A DNA stretch of 64,000 nucleotides from Chlorella sorokiniana. Lineage: Eukaryota > Chlorophyta > Trebouxiophyceae > Chlorellales > Chlorellaceae. The notes beneath the pieces were generated by a model, which worked only from the letters and a program-made list of their open reading frames with translations, did no database searches and was not told the origin of the DNA. The DNA lies in assembly GCA_025917655.1 (NCBI GenBank), contig CP084616.1, positions 1,302,001 through 1,366,000 on the forward strand, written 5' to 3'. The translations under genes were made by a program, and so were the position numbers. Below are positions 11,201-21,432 of the stretch, piece after piece (the stretch's first letter is position 1; each line of letters begins with the position of its first letter).

Positions 11201-12377
11201 GGCTGCTCAGAATAAGACTTGCGTGCGACTGGTTCCACCCTGCTGTGCCTCTTCCTCCCCATTCCACCTCACCTCCGTTCCAGCACCGGACTCTGCGGGG
11301 CGCACATAAGTGCCGCCCAAGCGCGCCTGCCAGCCCCAGAACAGCTGCAGCACTTCGTGCGGCTTGATGCCAGGTGGCAGCCCGCTGACCTGCGCAAGAT
11401 CAGAAAGAAGCCAGAGCCAGGCAGTGTCAGCTGCCCGCTTGTATTACGCAATAAAAGCGCATCAGGTCAGTGCAAGCGAGTGCGGCAGCGTGGTGGAGCA
11501 TCTCGCCCACCTTCACCACCGTATCCAGCGCCTGGCTGCCGCGCCGCGACCGGCCCGCCTGCAGTGTGGGCGAAGCAAACCCAAGGGAAGTGCGTTTGGC
11601 AGGCTCTTAGAATGAGCGCGCATCGCCAACAACAGCATGCAGGTGTGTGCACTCTCTCTTCTTCTCGCCTCCCCGTAGGGAATGGCACGCGCACCTTACT
11701 GCCGGTGGCCCCTCCCGTGGACAGCAGGTCGTCAGGGGTGACACCTTCCTCTATGGACACCCGCACGTAGCGATTGCTGTGCTTTGGGGAGAAGATGTCC
11801 TGCAATGGGCGAGGGGCGGCGTGGAGGTCAGGCTGGCATAACCAATCTTGGGGACAGCTGCCGTGATGGGCATTGCAGCCATTAATACAGCCAAGCATGC
11901 TGCCTTTGATGCCCCACCTTGTCCTTTGCGCAAACTTTGCGTGCCTCTTCTATGCTGTTAAAAAACACATAGGCCTGCAACGGGGCATGAAGGCAACGGC
12001 AGGTTGGCAGGGGGAGGGGGTGCAGGTAATCAGCAGGGCTGAGGCGCAGGCTTCCCTCTCTTTGATTTTGACCCGTAAGTGTCGCGGGTGTGCATTGTAT
12101 CGGGCGAGGCGAGCACCGGTGTTGCGTGTTGCCAAAAAGCGCAACATCGCCTTTTGGCCCCTTTGCGATGTGTGGCCATGGGACGCAACATAGTTTGATT
12201 GTTTGTTGAAACGTCGCACATAGCGCTCACCTCGCCGGCCGAGCGCCGCTCCTTGAACTGCAGGTGCACTTGCTCTGCTGTGAGGGTAAAGCCCTCGAGA
12301 AATGCCAGTACATCCTCCTTGCTTGTCTTGGTGGGCAGGCCCCGCAAGCGCACTACCACAGCGTCGACAGAGTTCAT
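8224..12377 (-). CDS. Quasi-RRM splicing factor (hnRNP F/H-GRSF1-ESRP type), His-rich C-terminus
   Basis: Likely nuclear RNA-binding protein acting in splicing or mRNA handling. The ATG at 12377 gives MNSVDAVVVRLRGLP. Three quasi-RRMs follow across many exons. The first holds VVRLRGLPTKTSKEDV, AYVFFNSIEEARKV and NRYVRVSIEEG. The second holds VSGLPPGIKPHEVLQLF and AFLDFGSQEQAAAAV. The third holds RLKALPVKATADDVLQFL, ALVEFEGAEEAVRAM and FGAAYGERYCLMQLV. RGLP at strand 1 and the 'RY' strand after it are typical of quasi-RRMs, which bind G-tracts through loops. The C-terminal half is low complexity: Met/Gly/Pro-rich (about 9650-10030), Asn/Gly/Ser-rich (8970-9160) and His-rich (8760-8830), ending PPAKRACVE. 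Between 9789 and 9998 four homopolymer frame breaks occur; adding one base at each gives a continuous Met/Pro/Gly-rich protein. Gene identity is firm at class level. Confidence 0.85.
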
Positions 12378-13392
12378 TCATTATGCAATGTGGAGGACAT
12401 TGGCGTGACCTATCGACGCAAAAAGGTCACAGAGCTAAGTTGGTTGCATGAAAATGAACAGGAGGGGCATGCAGCCCCTTAAGGCAGTTTTCAATGATTT
12501 GCATGGGGTACTTTGCGCCCTGAACTCGCGGTGCAGATTTGCCGAGCTTTCACAGGCGGCGGGGAAGGCTGCCGACCTTGTGAGGCAAGATAAACGCACA
12601 AATATTGTGGTCAGACGCTCTGCGTTGTCTTTAAGCCGCGCCAGCCCTTGCATCACAAGCCGCCAGCTTCTTTGCTGCTTCCAAGCTGCCGCCTGATTAT
12701 CGCAGTGTTGCTCACTCAATGCTCGCACCAATCAAGTCCCTGTCGAGCAATCATTCTGATTCATGGATACTGGGTTTCAGGGAATCTTGCATATTGATGA
12801 AACAAGCGAAGAGGGCAGCGGCCATCATCACGTCTCGGCTCCGCACCAGCGGGAGGGTATACCTGCCAGCCGTGCACACATGCAGCGCCTCATGCCAGGA
12901 GGGATTTGCTTACAGCGGGCATCTGCCCCTGTAGGGTCGAGGTGGCCCGCTTTCTGACATGGCGCGCTACCCACGAGCGTGTGCGTGCCATTGCGATGGC
13001 TGGCTAGCCGGTCAGTGCAGGAGCGCACGCTGACGCGCACCCTGACGCCTCCAGGCACGGCTTAAGCAACGCAAGGTGACGATCAGGGCCAGGCACAGCA
13101 AGGAGGTAGTAGAACTGGAACGCCAGCTGCGCCGAGGCGGTGCTCCCTGCCTGCATGCCTGGCGCAGGATGCCTCGTTTGCGCAGCTTGTCACAAAATTT
13201 TGGATTGTTGTGCACAGCAGCTGCATGTGTCAAGGCTGCAAAGATGCTGGTTTCTACAGAAGCATGAAATGGAAGCAGGACACAGTTTCGGCAAGAGGAG
13301 CAAAAGCAACAGGGGGTCAGCAACAAGGAAAGGAAGGGCAAGGCAAGGTGGGCAGCCGTGCTGCCAGCGACAGGCTGGCAGTGGCCGGCGCT
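12378..13392. other. Intergenic: upstream of quasi-RRM gene, 3' flank of ZMAT2
   Basis: No conserved protein in any frame. It should contain the promoter and 5' UTR of the gene starting at 12377 and the 3' UTR of ZMAT2, which ends at 13393. I see no distinct motif that I would name. Confidence 0.5.
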
Positions 13393-14482
13393 CTACTTCT
13401 TGGAGGTGCCGAAGCCGCCAAAGCCCATGAGGCTGGCCATGTCGGGGTCAATCTCCTCCTCGTCCTCCTCCTCACGGTCCGACCCTGCCCGCCGCCGCTT
13501 GCCCGCTCGCTTCTCCTCCTCCTTCTGCTGCTCCTTGGCCGCCAGCTGCTCAAACCCTGCAGCGAGGGAGTTAAAGCAGAGGTGGCAGAGCTTGAAGCAC
13601 AGCGGTTTCTGTCCTGCAGCATTTCACCACAGACCGGTGAAACAAACTCGCTGGCGGATGTATGGTTGGCTCACCATCTGGCGCCAGGTCTTCGGCGCTG
13701 GGTCCCTCCCCCTTAAGCTTGCGCCTCCTGGCCTCCTCCAGCCGCTGCCGCACCTGGTCCGCAGTGGACTTCTCCACACGCATGCTCATGCCCAGGGCGC
13801 GGTTATGCCACTTGCCTACAGCGGGCAGAAGGGGGGTTGGGAGGGGTCCATGGCTGAGGGCTGGCTGCACCAGGCAGCCGCAGCTCGGCCCTTCAACTGG
13901 CCTGTCTGCAGGCCCCCGTGCATCTCACCGTTGATATGATCCAGGTAGGACTGGCTGTCACGCAGGATGCAGTCGCAAACATTGCAGTAGTAGCCTGCCT
14001 GTTGGCTGAGCGGCATGGTCACCGAAACCATCTGCGGGCGGGGAGCGAGTGGTAAGCAGGTAAAAACAAACAGTGGTTAGCCGGCTGAGCTTCCCTGGCA
14101 GCAGCTCGCTGCTGCGTTAATAAGGCCAGCCTCAGCGACACCCACCTGCGACTTGTTCAGCTTGGCTGCCAGGTCAATCTGGTAGTCGCGGGCCTTGAGG
14201 TTGGCACGCGCCACAATCAGCCCCTGGTGCAGCGGGTCACGCTCCAGCCTCTTGCGCTTCTTGGCCTCCAGCGCCTCATCCTCCACCTTCTTCTCCTGTC
14301 AAGTTTCCCAGCACACAAGGCAGGCCTCAGCATTGCCAGGATGCTGATGGACGGGCACAGGCAGCACGCGGCTAGGGGCTGCCTTACCTTCTCCTCCCGT
14401 TCCTTTGCCTTTTCGAAAAACTCCCCTTGTCCCATGTCCGACGAAAGTCCACGTTGTTCACACCCTGGACGTTCTTGCTCAT
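13393..14482 (-). CDS. ZMAT2: ZMAT2/Snu23, U4/U6.U5 tri-snRNP zinc-finger protein
   Basis: Spliceosomal B-complex protein with one C2H2 zinc finger. The ATG at 14482 gives MSKNVQGVNNVDFRRTWDKG. Later exons read LERDPLHQGLIVARANLK, ARDYQIDLAAKLNKSQ, then the finger QQAGYYCNVCDCILRD...YLDHINGKWH (two Cys, two His), GMSMRVEKSTADQVRQRL, and an acidic/Lys-rich tail ending MASLMGFGGFGTSKK. This is nearly the full length of the human protein and matches it domain for domain. Exon junctions are in phase (for example HING/KWH across the intron at about 13816-13930). One frame break at the C4 run 14423-14426 replaces GEFFEKAKEREEK with a wrong frame; one extra base gives the family sequence. Confidence 0.95.
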
Positions 14483-14925
14483 GATGGCAGGCTGCTCGAG
14501 GTTGCGCGTCGCGGTGGCGGTGGCGCCAGAGCAGGGGCACCGCCTGCACCTGTCCGCACCCTGTCCTCCTTTGCGGGGCCTCTTACGCGGTGCTTACTCG
14601 TGCCAAAGATTTGCGGGGGCGAAACTGGGTTAAGGGCCCCGCCAGTGCAGGCGGCGACTGGGTTGGCAACCACAAGCACAGAGCGATGGATCAAGTTCCC
14701 TGTGATGCTGCACTGAAACAGCTGCACGAAAGAGACCCACGCGAGACTTCCTTAACACTCTTCACACCTGACAGGCTGTCTTGGCATGGGAGGCGAGGTC
14801 GGGATGCCTCTGAGCATTGAAAACGCCGTCTTCCTGTTGCAGTCGTTCGGTGTGATCCGTCAGCACTCTGATAACGTCCCAGCTCAGAGAGTAGTCCCTT
14901 GCCCAGTCCCTCCCTGCACTTCAGC
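14483..14925. promoter_or_regulatory. Divergent promoter region, ZMAT2 / IWS1
   Basis: A 443-bp gap separates two divergent start codons (14482 minus, 14926 plus). Both genes serve pre-mRNA synthesis and processing, so a shared bidirectional promoter is plausible. No TATA box or other element stands out. Confidence 0.5.
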
Positions 14926-17731
14926 ATGGATACGCATGACGATCTGTTCGGCAGCGATGAGGAGGAGCCACAACAGCAGCCAGAACCAGCCCCCGCAGCC
15001 CCAAAGGCCGACATGAAGTCCCGGCTTGCCGCTCTGGCTGCTGCCAAGCGCAAGGCTTCTGTGAGTCAGACCTAGAGGCCAAGTAACTGCAAGATTATCG
15101 CCAGCACAACCGCTGTTAGCACCTTGGCAAGGGCGCGCCACTGCTGCCGCCGCTGTGTGCAGGAAGAGGAGGCGCAGCAGCAGGCGGCAAAGAAAGCCAA
15201 GAAGCAGCCAAAGCCGGCAGCTCTGGTGGACTTTGGTGATGACGATGAGGAGGAGGAGGAGGAGGAGGTGGGGGACGGTCGGCGACCAGAGGAGGAGGAC
15301 GAACAGGAGTATGCGGGGAAGATCGGTGAGCTGGCAGCGCACGAATGTGCCCACACCAGGACACCCATGCTTCTGTAGAGGGTGGCCCGATCACCTCGCC
15401 TCGACGTCAATATCCCACAGGCACCACCGCACGTCGGCGCGCGCAGCAGGAGCGGGCGACAGAGCGCGCGGAGCGTGCCGAGGAGGCACCGCCGCCCGAG
15501 TTGGATGAGGAGGAGGAGGGCGCCCTGGCGGTGACCGACGCCGACCGCGCCTTCATAGACGACACGGGGGTGGAGGAGGAGGCGCGGGTGGACTTTGGGG
15601 AGGAGGATGAGGTGCGCGCTGGGCGTGTGCGGCGCTGAGCGGGTTGTGGCGGCGAGCAGCCGCTGCACGCCAGTGGTGGCATGGGCAGGCACCCGTCCTG
15701 GTTGCCCTCACCCGCCGCTGCTGCCCCTCAGCCGTGCCGCTGCCTTGCGACCCGGCTGTCTGCGGCCCTGGCCTGTCGCTGCGCAGGTTGGGGGTTACGA
15801 CGAGGCCGAGGAGGCTGGGGAGGAGGATGAGCTGGAGGCAATGTTCAGGTGGGGCCCTCCGCGCAGGCCTGGTCCAGCAGCCGCGCTGCTGCGCGCATCA
15901 TCCAGCGCCCGAGCGCGCATCTGGCTCCCCGCCACTGGCACCCTCTGCCTCTCTTGCCGCCCCACCCCTCTCCACATGCTTTGCCCTCCTTTGCAGCAAG
16001 AAAAAACAGCGTGGGGGCTGAGCGAGGCTGAGGCCAAGGCCATGGTGGAGAACGTGCTGGCCACCATGGAGGCGGCGGCAGAGGAGGACCTGAAGCAGTA
16101 CGAGCAGGGTGAGGCGCTTGTCGTCGTGTGCAGGGGGCGGGCTGTGCCCTGCGTCCCCTCATGCACCTCGGCATGGCTGGCCAGCTGCATAGACCACATG
16201 GCTCCGTCTGCTGCTGACGCGCGGCCCCCGTTGCAGGCGCCCCCGCCGTGTTCAAGCTGCGGGTGCTGTCCAAGGTGGAGGAGGTGCTGTCCACCAAGCG
16301 CCTGCACAGCGAGCTGTTGGATGCGGGGCTGCTGGGGGTGAGGGAGGGGCAGGGGTGTGGCAGGGTGCGGGTGTGGAGCCTTCGCTTCCCTGCGACTGCA
16401 GAGCGCTCTGGAGCCGGGCAGCCAGGCATGGCAACAATGCCCATGACCTTTATGTGGCACATGAGCATCTGCACAAGCCCATGGTGCATGCGTCGCCTGT
16501 CCTTGCTCTTCCACGTTTCCGCTGCACAGTGCTCAAGGCGTGGATTGAGCCGATGCCCGACGGCACGCTGCCCAACGCGCGCATCCGCGAGTTTGTGCTG
16601 CGCCTGCTGCACCAGCTGCCCGTGGACTGCTCCCTGGAGGACCGCAAGGAGCAGCTGAAGCGGTCGGGGCTGGGACGCGTTGTCATGTTCCTGTTCAAGC
16701 TGCCGGGTGCGCGCTTGCCTGGAGCAGGGGCTGGCGCCGCGCTCCGCAGGCGCTTACCAGCGCTTGCGGAGCTTGCTGGTGCTTGGGGGTCAGGAGTCCA
16801 ACCGGCATTCTGAACGTCAGCCGTGGGGCCCCGGTTCCTTGCTTCCATGCTGCCCCCGCCCCTGCCCTCCCACCTGTGCAGACGAGACGCCCTCCAACCG
16901 CCGCCTGGCCAAGGAGCTGGTGGAGCGGTGGAGCCGCCCAATACTGGCGCCAAACCGCGCGCAGGAGCTGGATGCGGAGGTGGGGCGCTGGTGTGGGAGA
17001 GACAGGGGCGGGGACAGGGTTGGGTCAACGGTGACGGAGGTGCACTGCCGCCTGTCAGCAGCCAGCTCTGTCATGCTGAGTGCCCTCTACCCTCCGACCG
17101 TCGCAGGAGCAAGAGCGCATCCTGGCGGCGCGGCAGCAGCGGCAGGCGCGCCTGGCAGCACAGAAGGCGGGGCGCAACGAGCAGCAGGTGGGCCTGGGAT
17201 CGCTGAGGAGCGTCTGTGCAGCACCATCCTGGCCTGCTGGCACGCCTGGATTTGCAGGCAGCTCAGCGGTGCATCTGCTTGTCCTGCCCGCAGGACGAGG
17301 ACCAAGAGGGCCAGCGGCGGCGACAGCCTAAGCCGGGCGAAGCTGGCTTCCGCTACCACGCCGCCATCCCGCAGGTAAAAGTGGTGGTTGCCATGTCGAG
17401 CCTCCTGCCCCTGCCCCACAGCTGAAACAGAGGCAGCACAGGCTGATGGAAAGGCCTGCCACAGGGCATCCCCCACACCGCCTCACAGCTAGCCCTAGGT
17501 GCCAACTCTGATCGTGCCCCCTCCAACCCACCCTCTTCCTCCCCAGCCTGCCTCCCTGGACTACATCAAGGCCCCCGCCAGTAGATACGCGCTGCCGGAG
17601 AAGAAGGCGGGGGCAAGGGCAAGGAGGAGCACAAGCTGGCCAAGAAGCTCAAGGGCATGGCCAAGGGTGGGCGGGCGGGGCGGGCAGCGGTCGTAAGCGT
17701 GGAGGGCCGCAATGTCACCATCCAGCACTAG
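14926..17731 (+). CDS. IWS1: IWS1/Spn1 transcription elongation factor
   Basis: Binds Spt6 and RNA polymerase II and couples elongation to mRNA processing and chromatin. The ATG at 14926 gives MDTHDDLFGSDEEEP. A long acidic N-terminal region follows (DDDEEEEEEEVGDG, ELDEEEEGALAV). The TFIIS N-terminal (LW) domain is spread over exons at about 16240-16930: FKLRVLSKVEEVLST, LKAWIEPMPDGTLPNARI, LKRSGLGRVVMFLFKLP and NRRLAKELVERWSRPIL. The C-terminus has PASLDYIKAPASRYALPEKK. Frame breaks occur at G5 16013-16017 (between KKKQRG and LSEAEAKAMVENVLAT) and G5 17609-17613; with one more G the tail reads KEEHKLAKKLKGMAKGG...VEGRNVTIQH and stops at 17731, as in plant IWS1. Other junctions are in phase. 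Confidence 0.93.
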
Positions 17732-17813
17732 CTGCGCAGCCCACCCCGCCTTGCTTCCTGGCACCGCTCATGCCCCGCCCCCCTCCTGCCGCTTGTTGCC
17801 TGCAAGTGATCAC

Positions 17814-17818
17814 TTACA
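17814..17818 (-). terminator. UGUAA poly(A) signal, APS kinase
   Basis: TTACA on the plus strand is TGTAA on the minus strand, about 212 bases beyond the APS kinase stop. It sits only 83 bases past the IWS1 stop, so the two convergent transcripts probably overlap. Confidence 0.45.
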
Positions 17819-18029
17819 TACGACTTGTGTCTGTCACTCGCTGAGCATGTGCGTGAAAATGTCTGTCAGGGAAGGTGGCTTGGCCGCATATTGCCAGCCC
17901 GATGCCAGGCCCCACGAGGCTTGCACGCCGGTCAAACAAACCATGATGAAGGTTCAATTTGCAAGTGGCGCCGCAGTTGGTCGGGCAGCCAAGGCTGTGT
18001 GCAGTATGTGGAACAGATCGCACAGCAGC

Positions 18030-19719
18030 TCACGCGGTGGCGGCCTGCGCGTCAGACGGCGCTGCACTGCTGGCCCCCAGGTATCCATGCTGCTCCAAGT
18101 AGCGCAGGATGTCCGCCGCCATGTCCTCTGCAGACTGCATGTTGCCGGCGGCATCCCGCGCGTCAACCACAATTTCAGGGCTCAGCGGCTCCTCGTCTGC
18201 ATGGGTAGATGACGGGGTTAGGCAATCATCCAACCGTACCAAAAAAGCCAGCAGATCCAAGCCCGCGCCCGGTTCGAAACCTGTCTGGCAACCTGATGGT
18301 CTCCAAACAACCCAGCAGCCCCCGCCCCCGTCCCCCCAGCCTGCCCCGCCAGTGCTCACAGGGATCGTCGATGCCCGTGAAGTTCTTGATCTTTCCGGCG
18401 GGCAGCCTTGTACAGGCCCTTGGGGTCGCGCTGCTCACACACCTGCGCCGCCAGGCGGGGAGGGGCACGTGTGTGGGACACGCTGAGGGGCAGCATGAAG
18501 TCCCAAGCCGGGCAGGCAGGGCAAGGGACGAGCAGCCCAGCAGGTGCTCTGCGTATTCTGGGGCACAAGCGGAAGCCACACCCCATCCTTTCCATGCCCG
18601 CCCCGCACATTCCCACCTCGATGGGAATGCGCATGTAGCACTCCAGGAAGTCGCCGGGGACCATGCGCGCACGCACGCTCTCCCTGCAGCACCACCACAA
18701 GGCATGGGCGTTGTGTGGGTCAACACATCAGTGAAGGAGTTCTTGCCCGTCGGCAGGACCAGCCAAAGTTTTCCATCCATGACTCACACAATGTGGAACA
18801 GTGCAGGCGTGTGCGTGCATGCAGGCTACCAGCTTAACGCAGGCTGCCCCTGTTCCTCCTGCCCCCACTGCCTCAGGCGCGCACCTGTCCTTGCGGTATG
18901 GAGAGATGAAGGAGGTGAGGGTGATAACGCCGCTCTCTGCAAACAGCTTGGACACCTCACCAATGCGGCGGATGTTCTCCTCGCGGTCCTCGGCTGCACG
19001 GCCATCAGCGGGGGGCGTGTTGATGGGATCGAAAGCGGCGCGCAGGACAGCGTTGACAGAAAACCAGGGCGCACCAGTCGAGCTGGCATCTGCAATCCAG
19101 GCAAGCCATACTCCCGGCTGACCTGGGCGGCTCACCTGTGAAGCCCAGGTTCTTGTTCAGGCCGTGGCGGACGTTGTCGCCGTCCAACAGCACAGTCATC
19201 CTGCCCCGCGCAGCCAGCGCGTGCTCCAGAGTACAGGCCACAGTTGACTTGCCGCTGCCGCTCAGCCCTGCAGCACTTGAGGGGGCCGCCTCTGAGCAGG
19301 GCGCTGCCGTTCACCCAAGAGAACGCTGACGTGCTGTGAGCCGCTGCCGCACCCGTGAACCACAGCACCACTCCCTTCTGGCCCAGCAGCTCCTCCTTCG
19401 TCTCACGGGGCACCATGCCATCGTGGAACTTGATGTTGGTGGCCTGCTTGGCACCGGAAGCAACAATGCAGAGGGAACAGTCCGGCTTGGCGGCATTTGT
19501 GGCGGCTTCAGTTGGCGTTCTGTCATGCGTGCAAGGACTCGTCGGTTCAATGGCCCAACTTCTACTCGTTACCTTGCCGACATTGTACACGGCACCAGCA
19601 GGTCCAGAGGTCGCAGCGGCAACCTGCTGTTGGCTGCCGCAAGCCAGAGCCTCCAGGGGCATCATAGAGCGTGCAGCCTGCTTCACAAACTGCTGTGACA
19701 TGCGACGAAGAGCAAACAT
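18030..19719 (-). CDS. APK: Adenylyl-sulfate (APS) kinase, plastid-targeted
   Basis: Phosphorylates APS to PAPS, the sulfate donor for sulfation. The ATG at 19719 opens a basic, Ser/Ala-rich leader ([18 protein letters not shown]), likely a chloroplast transit peptide. The kinase follows: [24 protein letters not shown] then the P-loop GLSGSGKST (phase-1 junction intact), [47 protein letters not shown], the lid [50 protein letters not shown] and a C-terminal helix with [13 protein letters not shown]. Near 18396-18402 the frame changes between KAAR and GKIK; two extra bases (a GC pair in a CGCG context) or one fewer base would join them, giving the family's ARAGKIK or ARGKIK. Full length for a plant APK. 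Confidence 0.95.
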
Positions 19720-19971
19720 GATGCAGTCCGCAATGAAGCGCTCGACTGGGCTTCTGTTGAGGACAGTTCGAGTGTGGCGGTGCTGTGTAGCGTCTCAGTG
19801 CTGCCAGCGGGCAAGTGCAGCTGCACACAGACATGTGTCAATCGTGCAGATGGTCGAGAATGTGTCGAAGTGTGCTTGTGCGGTACTTGCTGAGAAGTAC
19901 AAGAACATAGAACAGAGCAACTATCGCTAACCAGACGATTGCCTTGCCTCTGAACCGAATTCTGTGGCACA
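19720..19971. promoter_or_regulatory. Divergent promoter region, APS kinase / plastid membrane protein
   Basis: A 252-bp gap separates two divergent ATGs (19719 minus, 19972 plus). It must carry both 5' UTRs and the promoters. No specific motif recognised. Confidence 0.5.
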
Positions 19972-21135
19972 ATGGCGGACATGGTAAGTCGCCCGACACT
20001 GTCCTTCAGAAGCGTCTGCCGCGCAAACCTCAGCCCCTGCTACAGCAGGCGCTCACGCGTTGGGCTATCCTACAGATGGAGCATGCCAGCAAGCCGGGCA
20101 GCTCGGCAGGAGCAGCAGCAGCAGCGGTGGCGGCCTGTGCGGCGCCTTCTGGTTACCGCTCGTCGTGGCGGCAGGGACGACCGGGGCAGCCAGGGTCCAC
20201 GGCGCCAGCAGCCTGCACCCAGCCCCACCCAGCTGCTCAAAGAGTTTGGTCTGCCAGCGCTGGGTCTGCTGGCTGTGGGGTCGCTGATTGGTCCACTGGT
20301 GGGCAGCTTGGTGGTTGGAGCCCTGAGCCTGGGTGAGGTCAGCAGCACCGCTGTGGCTGCAGCCGACGTTGCCTGCGATCCTTGCCTCTTGTTGAGGATC
20401 TTGTTGCTTCCCGCATCCGTCGGCTGCTTTTGCTGTCCGTCGGCTGCTTTTGCTGTCCGCATGAGGCACCCCCAGCGCACGTGCCACCTGCAGGCGTCAT
20501 GATCGCAGCCGGGGCAGCCGCACTGTCCGTCAGCTCGGTGGCCCTGCCCCTCCTGGTGGGCGTGTTTGGCCTGCCGGCCCTCATGGCCGGTGGCATGGCG
20601 GCAGGTGGGGGCTGGTAGGGGACGGCTGTTGACCGTACTGGCGATATCTGGCCGGTTGCTATGCTTGGGCAAGTGGCAGTGGCAACGACGTGCTGGTGCC
20701 CCGTTGCTTGCAGGCGTGTTTGCGACAGCAGCAGCGGGCGCCCTGCTGCTGCCGGCCCTCATCCAGCTGGTGCTGGTGGGCGGCGGCCTGTGGCTGGGCG
20801 CCAGCGTGGCACAGCGCCTCTTCTACCGCGGCGGCGCGGGGGCAGGCAGCAGCATCAGCCCAGACGGCACAATCGATGTGGAGGCGCGCACCGTGGACGA
20901 CGACTGGCGGGAGGAGATGTTCAGGTGGGCGCGCCCATGCCTGCTAGGTGCGGGCTGCCAGGCGGCGCTGACCTGGACCGCGGTGAGCGCTGGGGCAGCG
21001 TGGCGCCACTGCCTCAAGCCCCTGCCCCCGGTCTGCTGCAGGGAGCAGCGGCAGCGGGAGGCCGAGCTGCGCGAGTTTGACGAGCTGCTGCGCCGTCGTG
21101 ACGAGTTTAAGCAGCGCGGGCCGCCCTACCCGTGA
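19972..21135 (+). CDS. Unknown plastid-targeted membrane protein
   Basis: I do not recognise a named family. The ATG at 19972 (MADMVSRPTLSFRSV) opens a long Arg/Ser/Gln-rich leader typical of algal chloroplast transit peptides. Three very hydrophobic Gly/Ala/Leu/Val-rich segments follow, each in its own exon: LPALGLLAVGSLIGPLVGSL, MIAAGAAALSVSSVALPLLV and FATAAAGALLLPALIQLVLV. The tail is soluble, acidic and helical: TIDVEARTVDDDWREEMFR, then EQRQREAELREFDELLRRRD, ending RGPPYP. All four exons join in phase with GTG/GTGG donors and CAG acceptors. The sequence ATG|GTAAGT near the start resembles a donor, but splicing there would put the hydrophobic core out of frame. Probably a thylakoid or envelope protein; function unknown. 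Confidence 0.8.
20417..20456. repeat. 20-bp tandem duplication in intron
   Basis: A 20-bp unit beginning CCGTCGGCTG occurs twice, head to tail and identical, in the first intron of the membrane-protein gene. It looks like a recent slippage or duplication event. Confidence 0.9.
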
Positions 21136-21237
21136 GGGCACAGGCCGGGCACTCATGCACCGGCATCGCACACCCTGCCTCGCGCCTGGGAATCGTGTGC
21201 ACCTCAATGTAGCGGGCTCCACCCTTGGGGCTGCTGT

Positions 21238-21242
21238 TGTAA
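21238..21242 (+). terminator. UGUAA poly(A) signal of membrane-protein gene
   Basis: TGTAA lies about 103 bases after the stop at 21135. The convergent TerC gene ends at 21433, leaving roughly 200 bases for its own 3' UTR. Confidence 0.6.
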
Positions 21243-21432
21243 AGTGAGCGATGCAAACCATCTTACGAGCGAGCTGCTGCAGTCACGCGGCAGGGCAGCA
21301 CTGGCCAAGATATTGCAGGAAGGCCACGCAATGTGGAATGGCAGTGAGGTCCGGGGTTGGTCAGCAGGGTAGGAATTGGCTGTCATGTTTTGATTGTCAG
21401 GCGCCAGGCATGCAGCCCGCTGGCGCTGCTGC

